A stretch of 64,000 nt of DNA, taken from Stieleria magnilauensis (GTDB lineage: Bacteria; Planctomycetota; Planctomycetia; Pirellulales; Pirellulaceae). A program made the translations under genes and the position numbers. Within the stretch, counting starts at the first letter, position 1. Every line of letters starts with the position of its first letter. This document shows positions 53,470 through 62,876 of this stretch, one piece after another. Below the pieces are notes generated by a model. That model worked only from the letters and a program-made list of their open reading frames with translations. It made no database searches and was not told the DNA's origin. The stretch lies in assembly GCA_007753675.1 (NCBI GenBank), contig CP036432.1, forward strand, positions 4,748,394 through 4,812,393, written 5' to 3'.

Positions 53470-55389
53470 ATGTTGAATCCTCGCGTCGCTCTGGTATCGA
53501 TGCCGTGGCACAGCACCAACATGCCGTCGATTCAATTGGGAATCAACCAGGCGTTGTTATCGGAACACGACATCGAGACGACGAGTCACTCGTTCTACCT
53601 GGAATGGTCCCGGTTCCTCGCCCAACGCGTCTATCATCGCGAAGAAATGCTGGCCGGAATCGAGTCGGTCAGCGACACGTTTCACGGTGTCGGCTTGGGA
53701 GAGTGGATCTTCGGCGTGCCGCCACTGTTTCCCAGCGACCCAAAGTTCGACGCGGAGTATTACCGTTTTCTTGTCCAGAAACGCATCCCGGCGAGAGTCA
53801 TCGACAGCGCCTTTGCGGTGCGGAATTGGGTGCCGGAGTTCCTCAATCAATGCGTCTCAGAGATCCTGGCCCAGTCGCCGGGCGTGGTAGGCTTCACCAC
53901 GATGTTCAGCCAAAACATCGCCTCGCTCGTTTTGGCGAAACAACTCAAGATGCACGACAACGATTTGAAAGTTGTCTTCGGTGGGGCCAATTGCCAGGGC
54001 GAGATGGGAGCGGCACTGTTTCGACGCTTTCCGTTCATCGATGCCGTCGTCCGGGGCGAATCGGAAGGGGTTTTTCCCGAACTGATCCAAAACTGGCAAT
54101 CCGGCAACAGCCCGTCGGAATTGCCGGGAATCTGTCTGCGGGATTCGGATGTCCAGCGAATCAACCCGGCCGCTTCGAACGCGTCCTTCACCATGGCCGA
54201 CGTGCCTGGGCCGGACTATGACGAGTATTTTCAGCGACTGGTCCGACACCCGCTTCAACCGATCATCGACCCGCAGATTCAACTACCGGTTGAATCGTCA
54301 CGAGGATGTTGGTGGGGCGAAAAATCTCACTGCACGTTTTGTGGGCTCAACGGCGCCACGATGTCCTTTCGGTCCAAGCCGGCGGAACAATTCCATGACC
54401 AACTGATGGATCTTTCGCAGCGTTATCGTCGACTCAAATTCTTCTCCGTCGACAATATTTTGGACATGAACTACCACCGTGAACTGCTGCCACGGTTGGC
54501 GGAGTCACCGATCGACTTTCAATTGTTCTTCGAAGTCAAAGCGAACCTGCGCAAGTCACAACTGCGGTTGATGCGTGACGCTGGCATTCGAACCATTCAG
54601 CCGGGGATCGAAAGTTTCAGCACACCCATTTTAAAACTGATCCGCAAGGGAACGACGGCCCTGCAAAACATCCGGCTGCTGAAGTACTGTGCCGAGTTGG
54701 GTGTCGATGTGGTTTGGAATGTGATTTACGGATTCCCCAACGAACCGATCGCGGAATACGAATCGATGGCGGCCGCCGCACCCTCGCTTGTGCATCTACA
54801 GCCACCGCGAATGGTGCGGTTGGTGATCGACCGCTACAGCCCTTACCATGCGGATCCGAGTTCACACGGTTTACAAATCACCGGGCCGGCGGAATTCTAT
54901 GCGTACATCTATCGGGAAAAGGCATCCGATCTGGCCGATCTGGCGTACCATTTTGAAGCGGTGCATGCCGATGGTCGCGATCCGGAACACTACACGCAAT
55001 CGTTAAAAGCGGCGATCGAAAACTGGGGCAACCGATACACGACGCATCCCAGTCGATTAACCCTGCGACTCGGCCCCGGATTCGTTCGAATCAACGATCA
55101 CCGATTCGAACGACCCTCGGAAGTCATCTTGGAGGGAATCGAGGCGGCGGTGTATCAGGCCATCCAGCACGGGGGCAATGCCGAGTCCGTGAGTCGACAG
55201 CTTGTCGAATCCCAAGAGTTACACGTTTCCGCAACGCAGGTGCGCGACGTGCTGGAAGGATTCAAGGCCCAGTCACTCGTCTTTGCGGACGACGATCGAT
55301 TCCTCGCCTTGGCCGTCAACGTTCATGACAAGGGCGCCGACGAATCCGATGCCGGTTTGGGCCAGCAACCGCTGGTGTTTAGCCTTTAG
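53470..55389 (+). CDS. RiPP maturation radical SAM protein, B12-binding-like domain
   Basis: 639 residues; ATG with CGGAG before it. Residues ~1-230 form a Rossmann-like cobalamin-binding-type domain (VVFGGANCQGEMG near 168-180; no DxHxxG motif is seen). The radical SAM core has SSRGCWWGEKSHCTFCGLNG with Cys 280, 288 and 291 (C-x7-C-x2-C), followed by ATMSFRSK and VDNILDMNY. This extended motif is the hallmark of 'ribosomal peptide maturation radical SAM protein 1', a group that C-methylates peptide precursors. The C-terminal ~200 residues include a winged-helix-like end. The last codons and the stop (LVFSL) are supplied by the first copy of an 80-bp tandem repeat. Confidence 0.88.
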   Translation: MLNPRVALVSMPWHSTNMPSIQLGINQALLSEHDIETTSHSFYLEWSRFLAQRVYHREEMLAGIESVSDTFHGVGLGEWIFGVPPLFPSDPKFDAEYYRFLVQKRIPARVIDSAFAVRNWVPEFLNQCVSEILAQSPGVVGFTTMFSQNIASLVLAKQLKMHDNDLKVVFGGANCQGEMGAALFRRFPFIDAVVRGESEGVFPELIQNWQSGNSPSELPGICLRDSDVQRINPAASNASFTMADVPGPDYDEYFQRLVRHPLQPIIDPQIQLPVESSRGCWWGEKSHCTFCGLNGATMSFRSKPAEQFHDQLMDLSQRYRRLKFFSVDNILDMNYHRELLPRLAESPIDFQLFFEVKANLRKSQLRLMRDAGIRTIQPGIESFSTPILKLIRKGTTALQNIRLLKYCAELGVDVVWNVIYGFPNEPIAEYESMAAAAPSLVHLQPPRMVRLVIDRYSPYHADPSSHGLQITGPAEFYAYIYREKASDLADLAYHFEAVHADGRDPEHYTQSLKAAIENWGNRYTTHPSRLTLRLGPGFVRINDHRFERPSEVILEGIEAAVYQAIQHGGNAESVSRQLVESQELHVSATQVRDVLEGFKAQSLVFADDDRFLALAVNVHDKGADESDAGLGQQPLVFSL

Positions 55390-55690
55390 GCGATTCTCGG
55401 GTCGCTGCGACGCAGCGACAGCGGCGGCTAAAGCCTGCACGCCAGCGCACGTTGGTGTCTAGCCTTTAGGCGATTCTCGGTCGCTGCTACGCAGAGACAG
55501 TGAGCGGCTAAAGCCTGCACACCAGCGCACGTTGGTGTCTAGCCTTTAGGCGATTCTCGGGTCGCTGCTACGCAGCGACAGTGAGCGGCTAAAGCCTGCA
55601 CACCAGCGCACGTTGGTGTTTAGCCTTTAGGCGATTCCCGGGTCGCTGCTACGCAGCGACAGTAAGCGGCTAAAGCCTGCACACCAACAC
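55372..55690 (+). repeat. Four tandem copies of an ~80-bp hairpin-containing repeat
   Basis: agcctttagg starts at 55381, 55461, 55541 and 55622, giving a period of 80, 80 and 81 bp. Each unit contains gcctttaggcg, a hairpin gtcgctgc-tac-gcagcgac (8-bp stem), ggctaaagcctgcac and gcgcacgttggtgt. The hairpin is perfect in units 3 and 4. In unit 1 the loop is GAC (8-bp stem kept), and unit 2 has a mismatch. The first unit overlaps the end of the radical SAM gene. Confidence 0.9.
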
Positions 55691-55719
55691 TCATGCCGGT
55701 GTCATTCGGGGCAGACATC

Positions 55720-55735
55720 CAACGTTTAAACGTTG
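55720..55735. repeat. 16-bp perfect palindrome
   Basis: CAACGTTTAAACGTTG is a perfect palindrome just past the 3' end of the TonB-receptor gene, between it and the 80-bp repeats. A related segment (ccaacgtttaacagagcac) lies at 50776-50794, upstream of the FAD oxidase gene; this copy reads ccaacgtttaa, six extra bases, then acagagcac. Confidence 0.6.
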
Positions 55736-55743
55736 ACAGAGCA

Positions 55744-58392
55744 CTAATACGTGAACTCGGTTGCGAGATAGAAGTTCGCACCGGGTTGCGACACACTGCC
55801 AATCGAGGTTGCAGTGTTCGCTGGCAATCCTGGCAGGAACGTCAGCTCTCGACCGGCGGGATCGAGGTGGGTCCGGTACTGATTGTCTCCAAAATTCTCC
55901 ACGCCCGCGTGCAGCGTGACCGAGCTCGTCGGACGCCAGTAGCCACGCAGGTCAAAGATGCTGTATCCAGGCGTGCGAACCTCGCCGAGCGAGTGGGCGA
56001 CGAGACTTTGACCGGCGACAAACAAGGCGGAGATTTCCAGGCCCCATGGAGAATGCTGGTCGCAACCGTTGTTCAAGCGGATTCCGACGCGAGATTGCAG
56101 GGGCAACATGTTCGGCAGCGCTTCACTTTCCGTGCCGGCCAACAAACTGCGCAATTCTGATCCCGGAGGATCAAAGGCACTGGCGGCCGCATTCGACGTC
56201 CGTGTCCGATCCCGCCCCTGGGTGTAAGACGCCGTCACAAACCCGTTCGTTCGCTTGGTCAAATCCATTTCGCCGTCGAAGTCAAAGCCGACCAGCGTTG
56301 CCAGATCCGTGTTGACGGTTTGAAAGGCATAGAAATCGGGAGACAATGCATCGAAGGTGATGTAGTTTTCAATCCAAGCGGCGAAACCATTGACCCGAGC
56401 GCGATACCAGCCCTTGTCGGTCGCCAACGACGCGTTGAGCTGATAGCGGCGTTCCGGCTCGAGATTCGGATTGCCGAACAAGATAGAGAACGTTTGCTGG
56501 GGAAAGATCGTCGAGATGTGTTGGAACGAATACAGTTCCGTCATCGTCGGTGCACGCATGCCATAACCGAACCCGATGCCGGTGGTCCAATCCGAATTGA
56601 GCTGGTAATCGGCGTCGACGTAAACGGATCCCAGCCCGAACGAACGGTCAAAGTCGCCCAATAACAAGTCGTCCAATTCCGCCTGCACGCCCGGAAACGT
56701 CAGGACATTGCCGGTGCCTGGGTCAATCACGTTGACGGGGTCACCGTTGGGGTTGTAAACGAACGGAAATTCTCCGTTGGGCCCATTCAGAACCAATGGA
56801 CCAGACAATCCACCCACTTGGTCGACGACGGTTTTCGCATTCGTCTCGACAACGTCAACACGGCCGCCGACACTGACGGTCAATCGATCCGTCACGCGGC
56901 GAATACGTTCCATGAACACCCCCGGGTTGGCCCAATACGCTTCGGGCACAGGACCATTCACCTCCGCCGATGCGTCGTTGCCGTTGATAAACGGCGGAGA
57001 TAGAAGCGGCAGTTCCGAGAACTGATTCACTTCCTGAGTCAAATAGCGCAGGTCGCTTCCCACGGTCGTCACGCTGTCCTCGGAAATCCAATCGCCCGAG
57101 AGCGAGTAGCCGGTGGACATGTTGCGGGCGTTGGATCGGATTGGACCGATGTTCGTCCCCAAGAACGGGATCGCCTCACGCTTGGCCTCCGAGTTGGCGT
57201 TCCCGTTCAAGCTGGTTTCGTTGTACCAGGTATTGAATGTCAGAACGTCGAAGATTCCGGAATCCTCCACCACGTAATTGGCGTCGATCCCGTGAGTCCG
57301 CAGGTGGCCGATATCCAACAGTTGCGTCGGCACCTCGACGTCGTTGAGTTCCAACCAGATGTAGCTGACTTCCAGGTGCCGATACGGTGTCAGGTCGCAT
57401 CCGAACGCGATGTCGACGTCTTGTGATTGATAACTGGATAGATATTCATCGCCGTTTCCGTCGTGGTAATCGCTTCCCGAACGTTTGCCGTAGCCGATGC
57501 GGAATCCGTAATCTTGGTTGCCTCCCCAAACGGACTGACGGCCGTACCATTGTTCGCCATTACTTTTGTATTCGGCCGTCGAACTGCCGTGAGACTCGAA
57601 TCCGTTTTCATAGCGCGGTGACTGCATCACTTGAAAGTCGATGAAATCAAATCCGGGACCGTAGCGAGCCGCGAACGGACCCTTGATGATGATCACGTCC
57701 TCCAGAATGCGTGAATCAATTTTGTTCAAGACGGTGTCCAAATCCTGTCGGGCGGGAAACCAATAGGATCCCGAGGCAATCAGCTGACCGACCGTGCTGC
57801 CGTGCACCTTGGTGTCGGTGATGATTGGAGACCGACTCTTGGCCTGGACGCCCGGTGCCGTGATCGACTTTCCAAGCAGGTTGCCCGCGTCCGTGGAGAC
57901 TCGGAACTTGGCTTCGGATCCGAACACGACATCCGACCGCGAACGCGAGTAGCGACGTCTGCGTGAGGAAAGCAAACTGGTGTCGCGCGAGGCAAGAATC
58001 GTGTCGGCGAATTCCCTCGCCTGGGGCGTCAACCCGATCGGACTTTCAAAGGTCTGGGGCGCGGGGACCAACGGAGTCGTCTGGTCGACTTGAAACAGAA
58101 CCTGGTCAACCAGAGCGTCCGCCGCGTCGGCTGGTTCGATCGTGTGGTCGGAGAAAGCGGGGGTCGCCCCAGACGCATTCGTATCTGCGTCACCGATCTC
58201 ACCCACGATCACGTCGACAAGCTCCCCTCGTTGCTCTTGAGGCGCAGTCGCCGAACGCGGCGGTCCTGCCACCGCGGCGTTGCCTGCAATCACCGTGGCA
58301 ACGGCAAGGACGATCGCCCCGACATCGGTAAAAGGCAGTTGGAACAAACCTGAGGCAATCCAATTGCGGCAGAAAATACGTTGTCTCGGCAT
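55744..58392 (-). CDS. TonB-dependent outer-membrane receptor
   Basis: 882 residues; ATG at 58392. A long N-terminus with a hydrophobic segment (VGAIVLAVATVIAGNAAVAG, about 24-43) probably serves as signal peptide. A periplasmic linker follows to about 180. The plug is seen in SRSPIITDTKVHGSTVGQLI and RILEDVIIIKGPFAARYGPGFDFIDF. The barrel has the usual turns, including YGMRAPTMTELYSF, FGNPNLEPERRYQLN and the terminal strand ending FYLATEFTY. Known function: TonB-driven uptake of large ligands such as siderophores, cobalamin or glycans; here it might transport the peptide or a cofactor (cobalamin for the radical SAM enzyme). It is convergent with the radical SAM gene. Confidence 0.88.
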   Translation of the reverse strand: MPRQRIFCRNWIASGLFQLPFTDVGAIVLAVATVIAGNAAVAGPPRSATAPQEQRGELVDVIVGEIGDADTNASGATPAFSDHTIEPADAADALVDQVLFQVDQTTPLVPAPQTFESPIGLTPQAREFADTILASRDTSLLSSRRRRYSRSRSDVVFGSEAKFRVSTDAGNLLGKSITAPGVQAKSRSPIITDTKVHGSTVGQLIASGSYWFPARQDLDTVLNKIDSRILEDVIIIKGPFAARYGPGFDFIDFQVMQSPRYENGFESHGSSTAEYKSNGEQWYGRQSVWGGNQDYGFRIGYGKRSGSDYHDGNGDEYLSSYQSQDVDIAFGCDLTPYRHLEVSYIWLELNDVEVPTQLLDIGHLRTHGIDANYVVEDSGIFDVLTFNTWYNETSLNGNANSEAKREAIPFLGTNIGPIRSNARNMSTGYSLSGDWISEDSVTTVGSDLRYLTQEVNQFSELPLLSPPFINGNDASAEVNGPVPEAYWANPGVFMERIRRVTDRLTVSVGGRVDVVETNAKTVVDQVGGLSGPLVLNGPNGEFPFVYNPNGDPVNVIDPGTGNVLTFPGVQAELDDLLLGDFDRSFGLGSVYVDADYQLNSDWTTGIGFGYGMRAPTMTELYSFQHISTIFPQQTFSILFGNPNLEPERRYQLNASLATDKGWYRARVNGFAAWIENYITFDALSPDFYAFQTVNTDLATLVGFDFDGEMDLTKRTNGFVTASYTQGRDRTRTSNAAASAFDPPGSELRSLLAGTESEALPNMLPLQSRVGIRLNNGCDQHSPWGLEISALFVAGQSLVAHSLGEVRTPGYSIFDLRGYWRPTSSVTLHAGVENFGDNQYRTHLDPAGRELTFLPGLPANTATSIGSVSQPGANFYLATEFTY

Positions 58393-58993
58393 CAGGTTTC
58401 TTCGAGATGAGTCGGCAAGTCACGCACGGTGTTCGCTGTCAAACCGCTGCCCGCCGCGTACGGTGGTAACGGTTAGGACGCTTATCCCTCATCTTCGGCC
58501 TGGGGAACACCAAATGCGACTCTTTCCCGTGCAATCGATTTTAACGTGCTAGCTTGCCTGGATTCGCAGTTGCTAGCACTCCGGTCCGGCGAGACGTTGC
58601 AAGACGCTGGCGGGGCGACCTATTGACGTCACCGTCCTGGCAGGAGGGTCGAGCGGAGCGAGGAGAGGTCGAACGGTTAATCGCGGTGTTCATTTCGCCG
58701 GCCAGGGTCGCCTCTCGAGTACTCCGTGTCACCTTGCGTTTCGGGTAGACGGTAGTGGACGAGGCGACGAGGCCTCTGCCAATACGCCCACTGCGGAGGA
58801 CTCGTCGCCTCGTCCACTGCGGAGGACTCGTCGCCTCGTCCACTACCCGATAATTGAGCTGACATCTAATACTTGTGTTCCGTCAACTCTTTGGTTAAGT
58901 GTGCCGCGAAAAAAAGGGGCACCCATGTACTTTCCGCACCACGTTTTGCCGCGCCTTCATCTGAACGACGCTGACCTCAGCGCACCGATTACC
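58393..58993. other. Intergenic region of ~600 bp made of short repeats
   Basis: No convincing gene. It contains two adjacent 26-bp copies (58789-58814 and 58815-58840) and a 20-bp perfect inverted pair (58752-58771 and 58827-58846). The section 58610-58740 (gggtcgagcggagcgaggag... gtcgcctctcgagtac) looks like composite intergenic repeat sequence. Confidence 0.6.
58752..58846. repeat. Inverted 20-bp repeat with 26-bp tandem duplication inside
   Basis: gtagtggacgaggcgacgag at 58752-58771 is the exact reverse complement of 58827-58846, 55 bases apart. The intervening part carries cactgcggaggactcgtcgc plus ctcgtc (26 bp), present twice. The structure could fold into a long hairpin. No U-tract is seen. 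Confidence 0.75.
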
Positions 58994-61900
58994 TCAGCGC
59001 GGCGGCGCGGCTTGGTCGTCGGGACCGGTGATCGCTTGTTCGGCGCGTCGACGCAGCGTCAACAACTCGATGCGCCCCGGGCACTGTGACTCCATCAATT
59101 CGATGGCTTTGCCAAGCGTTACCGATGCCCTTTCCGAGTTGGCGGTCTGTTGCAGCGCGATGGCGAGCACAAACAAGTCGAAGGGAGACGGCTGGATTCG
59201 CAACTGCACCGCCGCTTCGGCCTCGTCCAACGCCTGGTTGCCGTCGCCATCGGCCAGATACGCGACGGCCAATGAATAACGGAAATCGGGATTCAGTTCG
59301 TCTTGATCACGAAGCTCACGGGCCAATTGGATGGCACGTTGGGGGTCGCGAATCTGCTCGGCCGAGCACTCCGTCAGCACGCGGATCAACGCCCGTCGGT
59401 ACTTGGGCGAATCGGGCAACTGCTCACGGAGACGAAGCGATTGTCGATAATGAGGCAACGCCGCGATCAGTTTGTCTTCGCTGGCAAGCAGTTCGGCAAG
59501 ATAAAAATGACACCACGCGAGGGCGTCGCGGTAACGCACCTGGGTTGTGCCGGCGTCGACGACAGCCGTCAACTCGTCGATGACCTCACTCAGTAGCGCG
59601 TGTGCTTCTGCCGTTTTGCCTTGCAAGCTCTTCGTCTTGGCCAGTCCCATGCGACTGATCGCAACGTCACCCCGATATCGAATCAGATCGGGGAAGTCTT
59701 CGCTCAGCCAGGTGAATTCTTCGATCCCGCCGTTGAACGCCGTTTCCGCCATGCCGTGCTCATTGAGATCTCTCAAAACCATCGCCAACATCACCAAACA
59801 CTGCGCTTTGGCTTCGCGATAGACCGCGACTTGGGGATAGGTCTGCGACAGCGAGATGAGTTCTGACACCGCTTGGTCCAAATGAACTTTCGCATCGCGA
59901 CTGCGAGAGGAAAGGTGAAGCATCTGGGCGATGTTCACCCGCCCTGTGGCCACACTTTGCCGATACTTGGGCATCCCCGGACGCTGATTGAGCAGGACAA
60001 GGTAATCCTCCACCGACGACTGATAGGCGTCGAGCGGCCCGTCATCGTCGCCCGACAACCGCAATGAATTCCCCAGCAGCACGCGGGTGAGCGCCAAGCC
60101 TTCTCGATAGGAGATTTGCTCGGGGGCTTGGGCGATCAGACGCTTGAACTCGGATTCCGCGTGGCGTAGTCGCTCGGCGGCTTGTTGATCGTCACCGGTG
60201 ACTTGCAAGAGTTGTGCGACTTCGCGGCCGCACATCGCCAGCCCTTCGCGAGCACGAAGGTCGTCCGGTGCTTCGTCACGGATCCGAGCAAAGCCTGCTT
60301 CCGCGGCGGCGAACATCTCCGCCGCTTCACCGATTCGATCGACCTGCACCAACAGTTCGGCGTAATTGTACCGGGCACCGGCAAGATCGATCTGGGCGTT
60401 GCGTTGCAAATCCGGATCGGAATGCGGTTGATCGAAGGCGCTGACGGCTTGCTGGAAGTACTGTTCGGCTTTCTCGGCGTCGCCGATCGACATGGAGAGG
60501 AGCGCTCGACGAACCCAAACATTTGCCAGGTCGATGTTCCAGCTCGTGTCCTCGGGATGTTGTTGTTTCAGCAGCTCCAGGTTTTGCTCGGCAATCTGAT
60601 AATGCCCGTCGGCTGCATCATGTTCGTGCATCGTCCGGCGCAGGTCAGCCAATCGGATCCGCGTGCGTGCCGCTTCGCGACGCAGTTGCGGATCGTCTCC
60701 ATCGATTTTTAGTAGCTCTTCGTAATCCTCTGCCGCGGACTGCAATAGGCCAGCCCGCACCGCGCTGGTGGCCGGAAAGACAGCCAGCACCTCGCTCACG
60801 CCTGACAACGAGCGGTCGATCGCATCTTGGGCACGGCGAAATTGTTGCAGCGCGAGTCTTTTTGCGGCTTGCTCTGCGTTCAAGGACTCGGTCGCCAGCA
60901 CAAGTGCTTGTTGTTCTTTTCGCAACGACTCGGCGACATGATTTTTGGCGTTCGTTGTGACCGCAGCGATCGCGAAACCGGCCACGGACGCGACCAGCAA
61001 GACGCCTGCCATCGCAAGGCTCAAGGTTCGATGATGGCGAAACCACCGCGACGCTTTCTCGAGTGCCGTGTCTTGATAAGCCGAAACCGGTTCATCGGCC
61101 AGCCAACGTTGGATGTCGCCGGCAAGTGCTTCGGCTGACTGGTAGCGTTCATTTCGCGATCGAGCCATCGCTTTGGCGCAGATCGCATCGAGAGCCCGGG
61201 GCGCCGTCGGAACGACCGAACGGACCGTCGGCGTGGGGAACACACGAATGCGACGCAACAAGTCGTGGGCGGTGTCTTTGGTGTCGGCTGGGCGAGTCGT
61301 TTCGTGCGGCGATTTTCCGGTCAGCATCGCGAACAGGATCGCCCCTAACCCATAAATGTCCGTCAACTCGTCGTTCAAACTCACCCGACCGGAAGCTTGC
61401 TCGGGCGACATGTAGGCGGGTGTTCCCAACGCTTGTCCTTCTCGCGTGAAGCTAACGGAGTGTTCGTCGTCAAACACAACCGCGTCCATGTCCACGTCTT
61501 CTCGGGGTGCTTCATCAAGCTTCTTGGCCAATCCCCAATCGACCACAATCACTTCACCGAAGTCGCCCAACATGATGTTGCTGGGTTTGAGGTCGCGGTG
61601 AATGATGCGGCGGGAGTGCGCGTAGCCGATCCCATGGCAAATCGACACAAAGATGCCCAGCAAAGTCCGCAACTCCATCGCATCGATTTCCGCGGGCGGC
61701 CGACGACGGTTGGCGCTCCGCAGGTGGTCGCCGAGTGTTTTGCCACGCAAGAAACGCATGGTGTAAAACGGCTGGTCTTCCTGATTGGGCGAAAGTTCGT
61801 AGACCGGAACAATGTTCGGATGCTCGAGCTGGCCGGTGATCTGAGCTTCGCGAATCAGCTTCTTGTATCGATTCTTTGTCTGACGCTTGCCGGGCAAGAC

Positions 61901-62353
61901 CTCTTTGAGTGCGACTTCCCGGTTAAGGATCGAATCGCGTGCCAGCCAGACACATCCCAGGCCACCGCGCCCATGTTCTCGCGTCAACCGGTAACGGTTG
62001 CGGGTGCGGGGCCGCGATTCGAGCGTTTCGAACAAATCCGACTCGTCGCCTCCCTCGCCGATGGCTCCCTCGGAGGACCGAGTCGCATCGTCAGATTCCC
62101 CCATCGTGCCCGGCGAAGGAGTATCGATCGTTTCCTCGTGACTTCCCCGTTGCGTCTTGGAAGGGACCGCCGTGTCTTTGCCAACCGAAGTGGAATCGGC
62201 GAGCAGGAGTCGATCGATTTCACGCTCGATGTCTGCTTGCTGCTCTGCCGTCAGAATCGACTGTTCACGCAACATCTCAATCAACCGCTGGCCGGAACTC
62301 TCCTCCAGTTGTCGGGCCAATTCCTCGAGACGCTCGGTGTCGATTACCCCCAT
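58994..62353 (-). CDS. Transmembrane Ser/Thr protein kinase with TPR-like region
   Basis: 1119 residues from the ATG at 62353 (MGVIDTERLEELARQL). The frame is open for 75 more codons with a different composition, so an upstream start is possible but less likely. Order: a helical acidic N-terminus (about 1-120); a Hanks-type kinase (about 120-420) with glycine loop GRGGLGCVWLA, Lys in VALKEV (about 150), HRDLKPSN (about 252-259) and DWG instead of DFG (about 272); one membrane segment (about 443-465); and a long extracytoplasmic region of TPR-like helices (for example ALLSMSIGDAEKAEQYFQQAV). This is the common planctomycete kinase plan. It probably senses something outside through the TPR part; the substrate is unknown. 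Confidence 0.88.
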   Translation of the reverse strand: MGVIDTERLEELARQLEESSGQRLIEMLREQSILTAEQQADIEREIDRLLLADSTSVGKDTAVPSKTQRGSHEETIDTPSPGTMGESDDATRSSEGAIGEGGDESDLFETLESRPRTRNRYRLTREHGRGGLGCVWLARDSILNREVALKEVLPGKRQTKNRYKKLIREAQITGQLEHPNIVPVYELSPNQEDQPFYTMRFLRGKTLGDHLRSANRRRPPAEIDAMELRTLLGIFVSICHGIGYAHSRRIIHRDLKPSNIMLGDFGEVIVVDWGLAKKLDEAPREDVDMDAVVFDDEHSVSFTREGQALGTPAYMSPEQASGRVSLNDELTDIYGLGAILFAMLTGKSPHETTRPADTKDTAHDLLRRIRVFPTPTVRSVVPTAPRALDAICAKAMARSRNERYQSAEALAGDIQRWLADEPVSAYQDTALEKASRWFRHHRTLSLAMAGVLLVASVAGFAIAAVTTNAKNHVAESLRKEQQALVLATESLNAEQAAKRLALQQFRRAQDAIDRSLSGVSEVLAVFPATSAVRAGLLQSAAEDYEELLKIDGDDPQLRREAARTRIRLADLRRTMHEHDAADGHYQIAEQNLELLKQQHPEDTSWNIDLANVWVRRALLSMSIGDAEKAEQYFQQAVSAFDQPHSDPDLQRNAQIDLAGARYNYAELLVQVDRIGEAAEMFAAAEAGFARIRDEAPDDLRAREGLAMCGREVAQLLQVTGDDQQAAERLRHAESEFKRLIAQAPEQISYREGLALTRVLLGNSLRLSGDDDGPLDAYQSSVEDYLVLLNQRPGMPKYRQSVATGRVNIAQMLHLSSRSRDAKVHLDQAVSELISLSQTYPQVAVYREAKAQCLVMLAMVLRDLNEHGMAETAFNGGIEEFTWLSEDFPDLIRYRGDVAISRMGLAKTKSLQGKTAEAHALLSEVIDELTAVVDAGTTQVRYRDALAWCHFYLAELLASEDKLIAALPHYRQSLRLREQLPDSPKYRRALIRVLTECSAEQIRDPQRAIQLARELRDQDELNPDFRYSLAVAYLADGDGNQALDEAEAAVQLRIQPSPFDLFVLAIALQQTANSERASVTLGKAIELMESQCPGRIELLTLRRRAEQAITGPDDQAAPPR

Positions 62354-62614
62354 TCGCACGGCGAGGACAACGAACAAAAACTCACGTTTCACGTTCACGG
62401 GAGGCACCAAACCGTACGAAAATCTCGACGAAACCGGGGCTGCGAGTATAACGGCCGTTCCCCCCCGCGGATATCCGCCGCCCGACGGCGTCCAATGGCA
62501 CGTCCTGTGGTCCTGGACGTTAGGAAAACGGAGATCAATGGACCGCGTTTCGTCTGGGGTTACAACTGGATTAAGCAAATGAGAGATCGCCGTCCCCTAG
62601 CATCTTAGTGATGC

Positions 62615-62830
62615 ATGGACCGAGAAGAACGAAACGACCGGATGAGGCAGGGGCCGATTCGCATTACCCTGAACAGCGGTGACACCGCCGATATTCTGAG
62701 TCGAGAAATGGTCACCGTCGGCTCCATGACGGCAGTCGTACTGGTGCGAGGCGAGGATGGCCAATACCGACACCATGTCTATCCCCTGGTCACCATGAGC
62801 AAGATTGAGCAATTGGAGGCGGCGCAGTAG
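62615..62830 (+). CDS. Small hypothetical protein, 71 residues
   Basis: Starts MDREERNDRM; an ATG nine codons later (MRQGPIRITL) is possible, and neither has a strong ribosome binding site. The core IRITLNSGDTADILSREMVTVGSMTAVVLVRGEDGQYRHHVYPL suggests a small beta-rich fold ending in a helix (TMSKIEQLE). It resembles small planctomycete proteins with an LxSGD/xDG start and an I-x2-I end, but I cannot name the family. Divergent from the kinase gene. Confidence 0.55.
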   Translation: MDREERNDRMRQGPIRITLNSGDTADILSREMVTVGSMTAVVLVRGEDGQYRHHVYPLVTMSKIEQLEAAQ

Positions 62831-62876
62831 CCACAGCGACAACGGCAGGGTTGAGGGAAAGCAGCTGCCCAGGTTT

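Noticed and set aside
55372-55690. CRISPR array
   Set aside because: The whole ~80-bp unit is repeated without unique spacers, so it is a tandem repeat and not repeat-spacer units. No cas genes nearby.
58554-58748. Small protein of 64 residues
   Set aside because: Lies entirely in repeat-like intergenic sequence, Arg-rich, no ribosome binding site.
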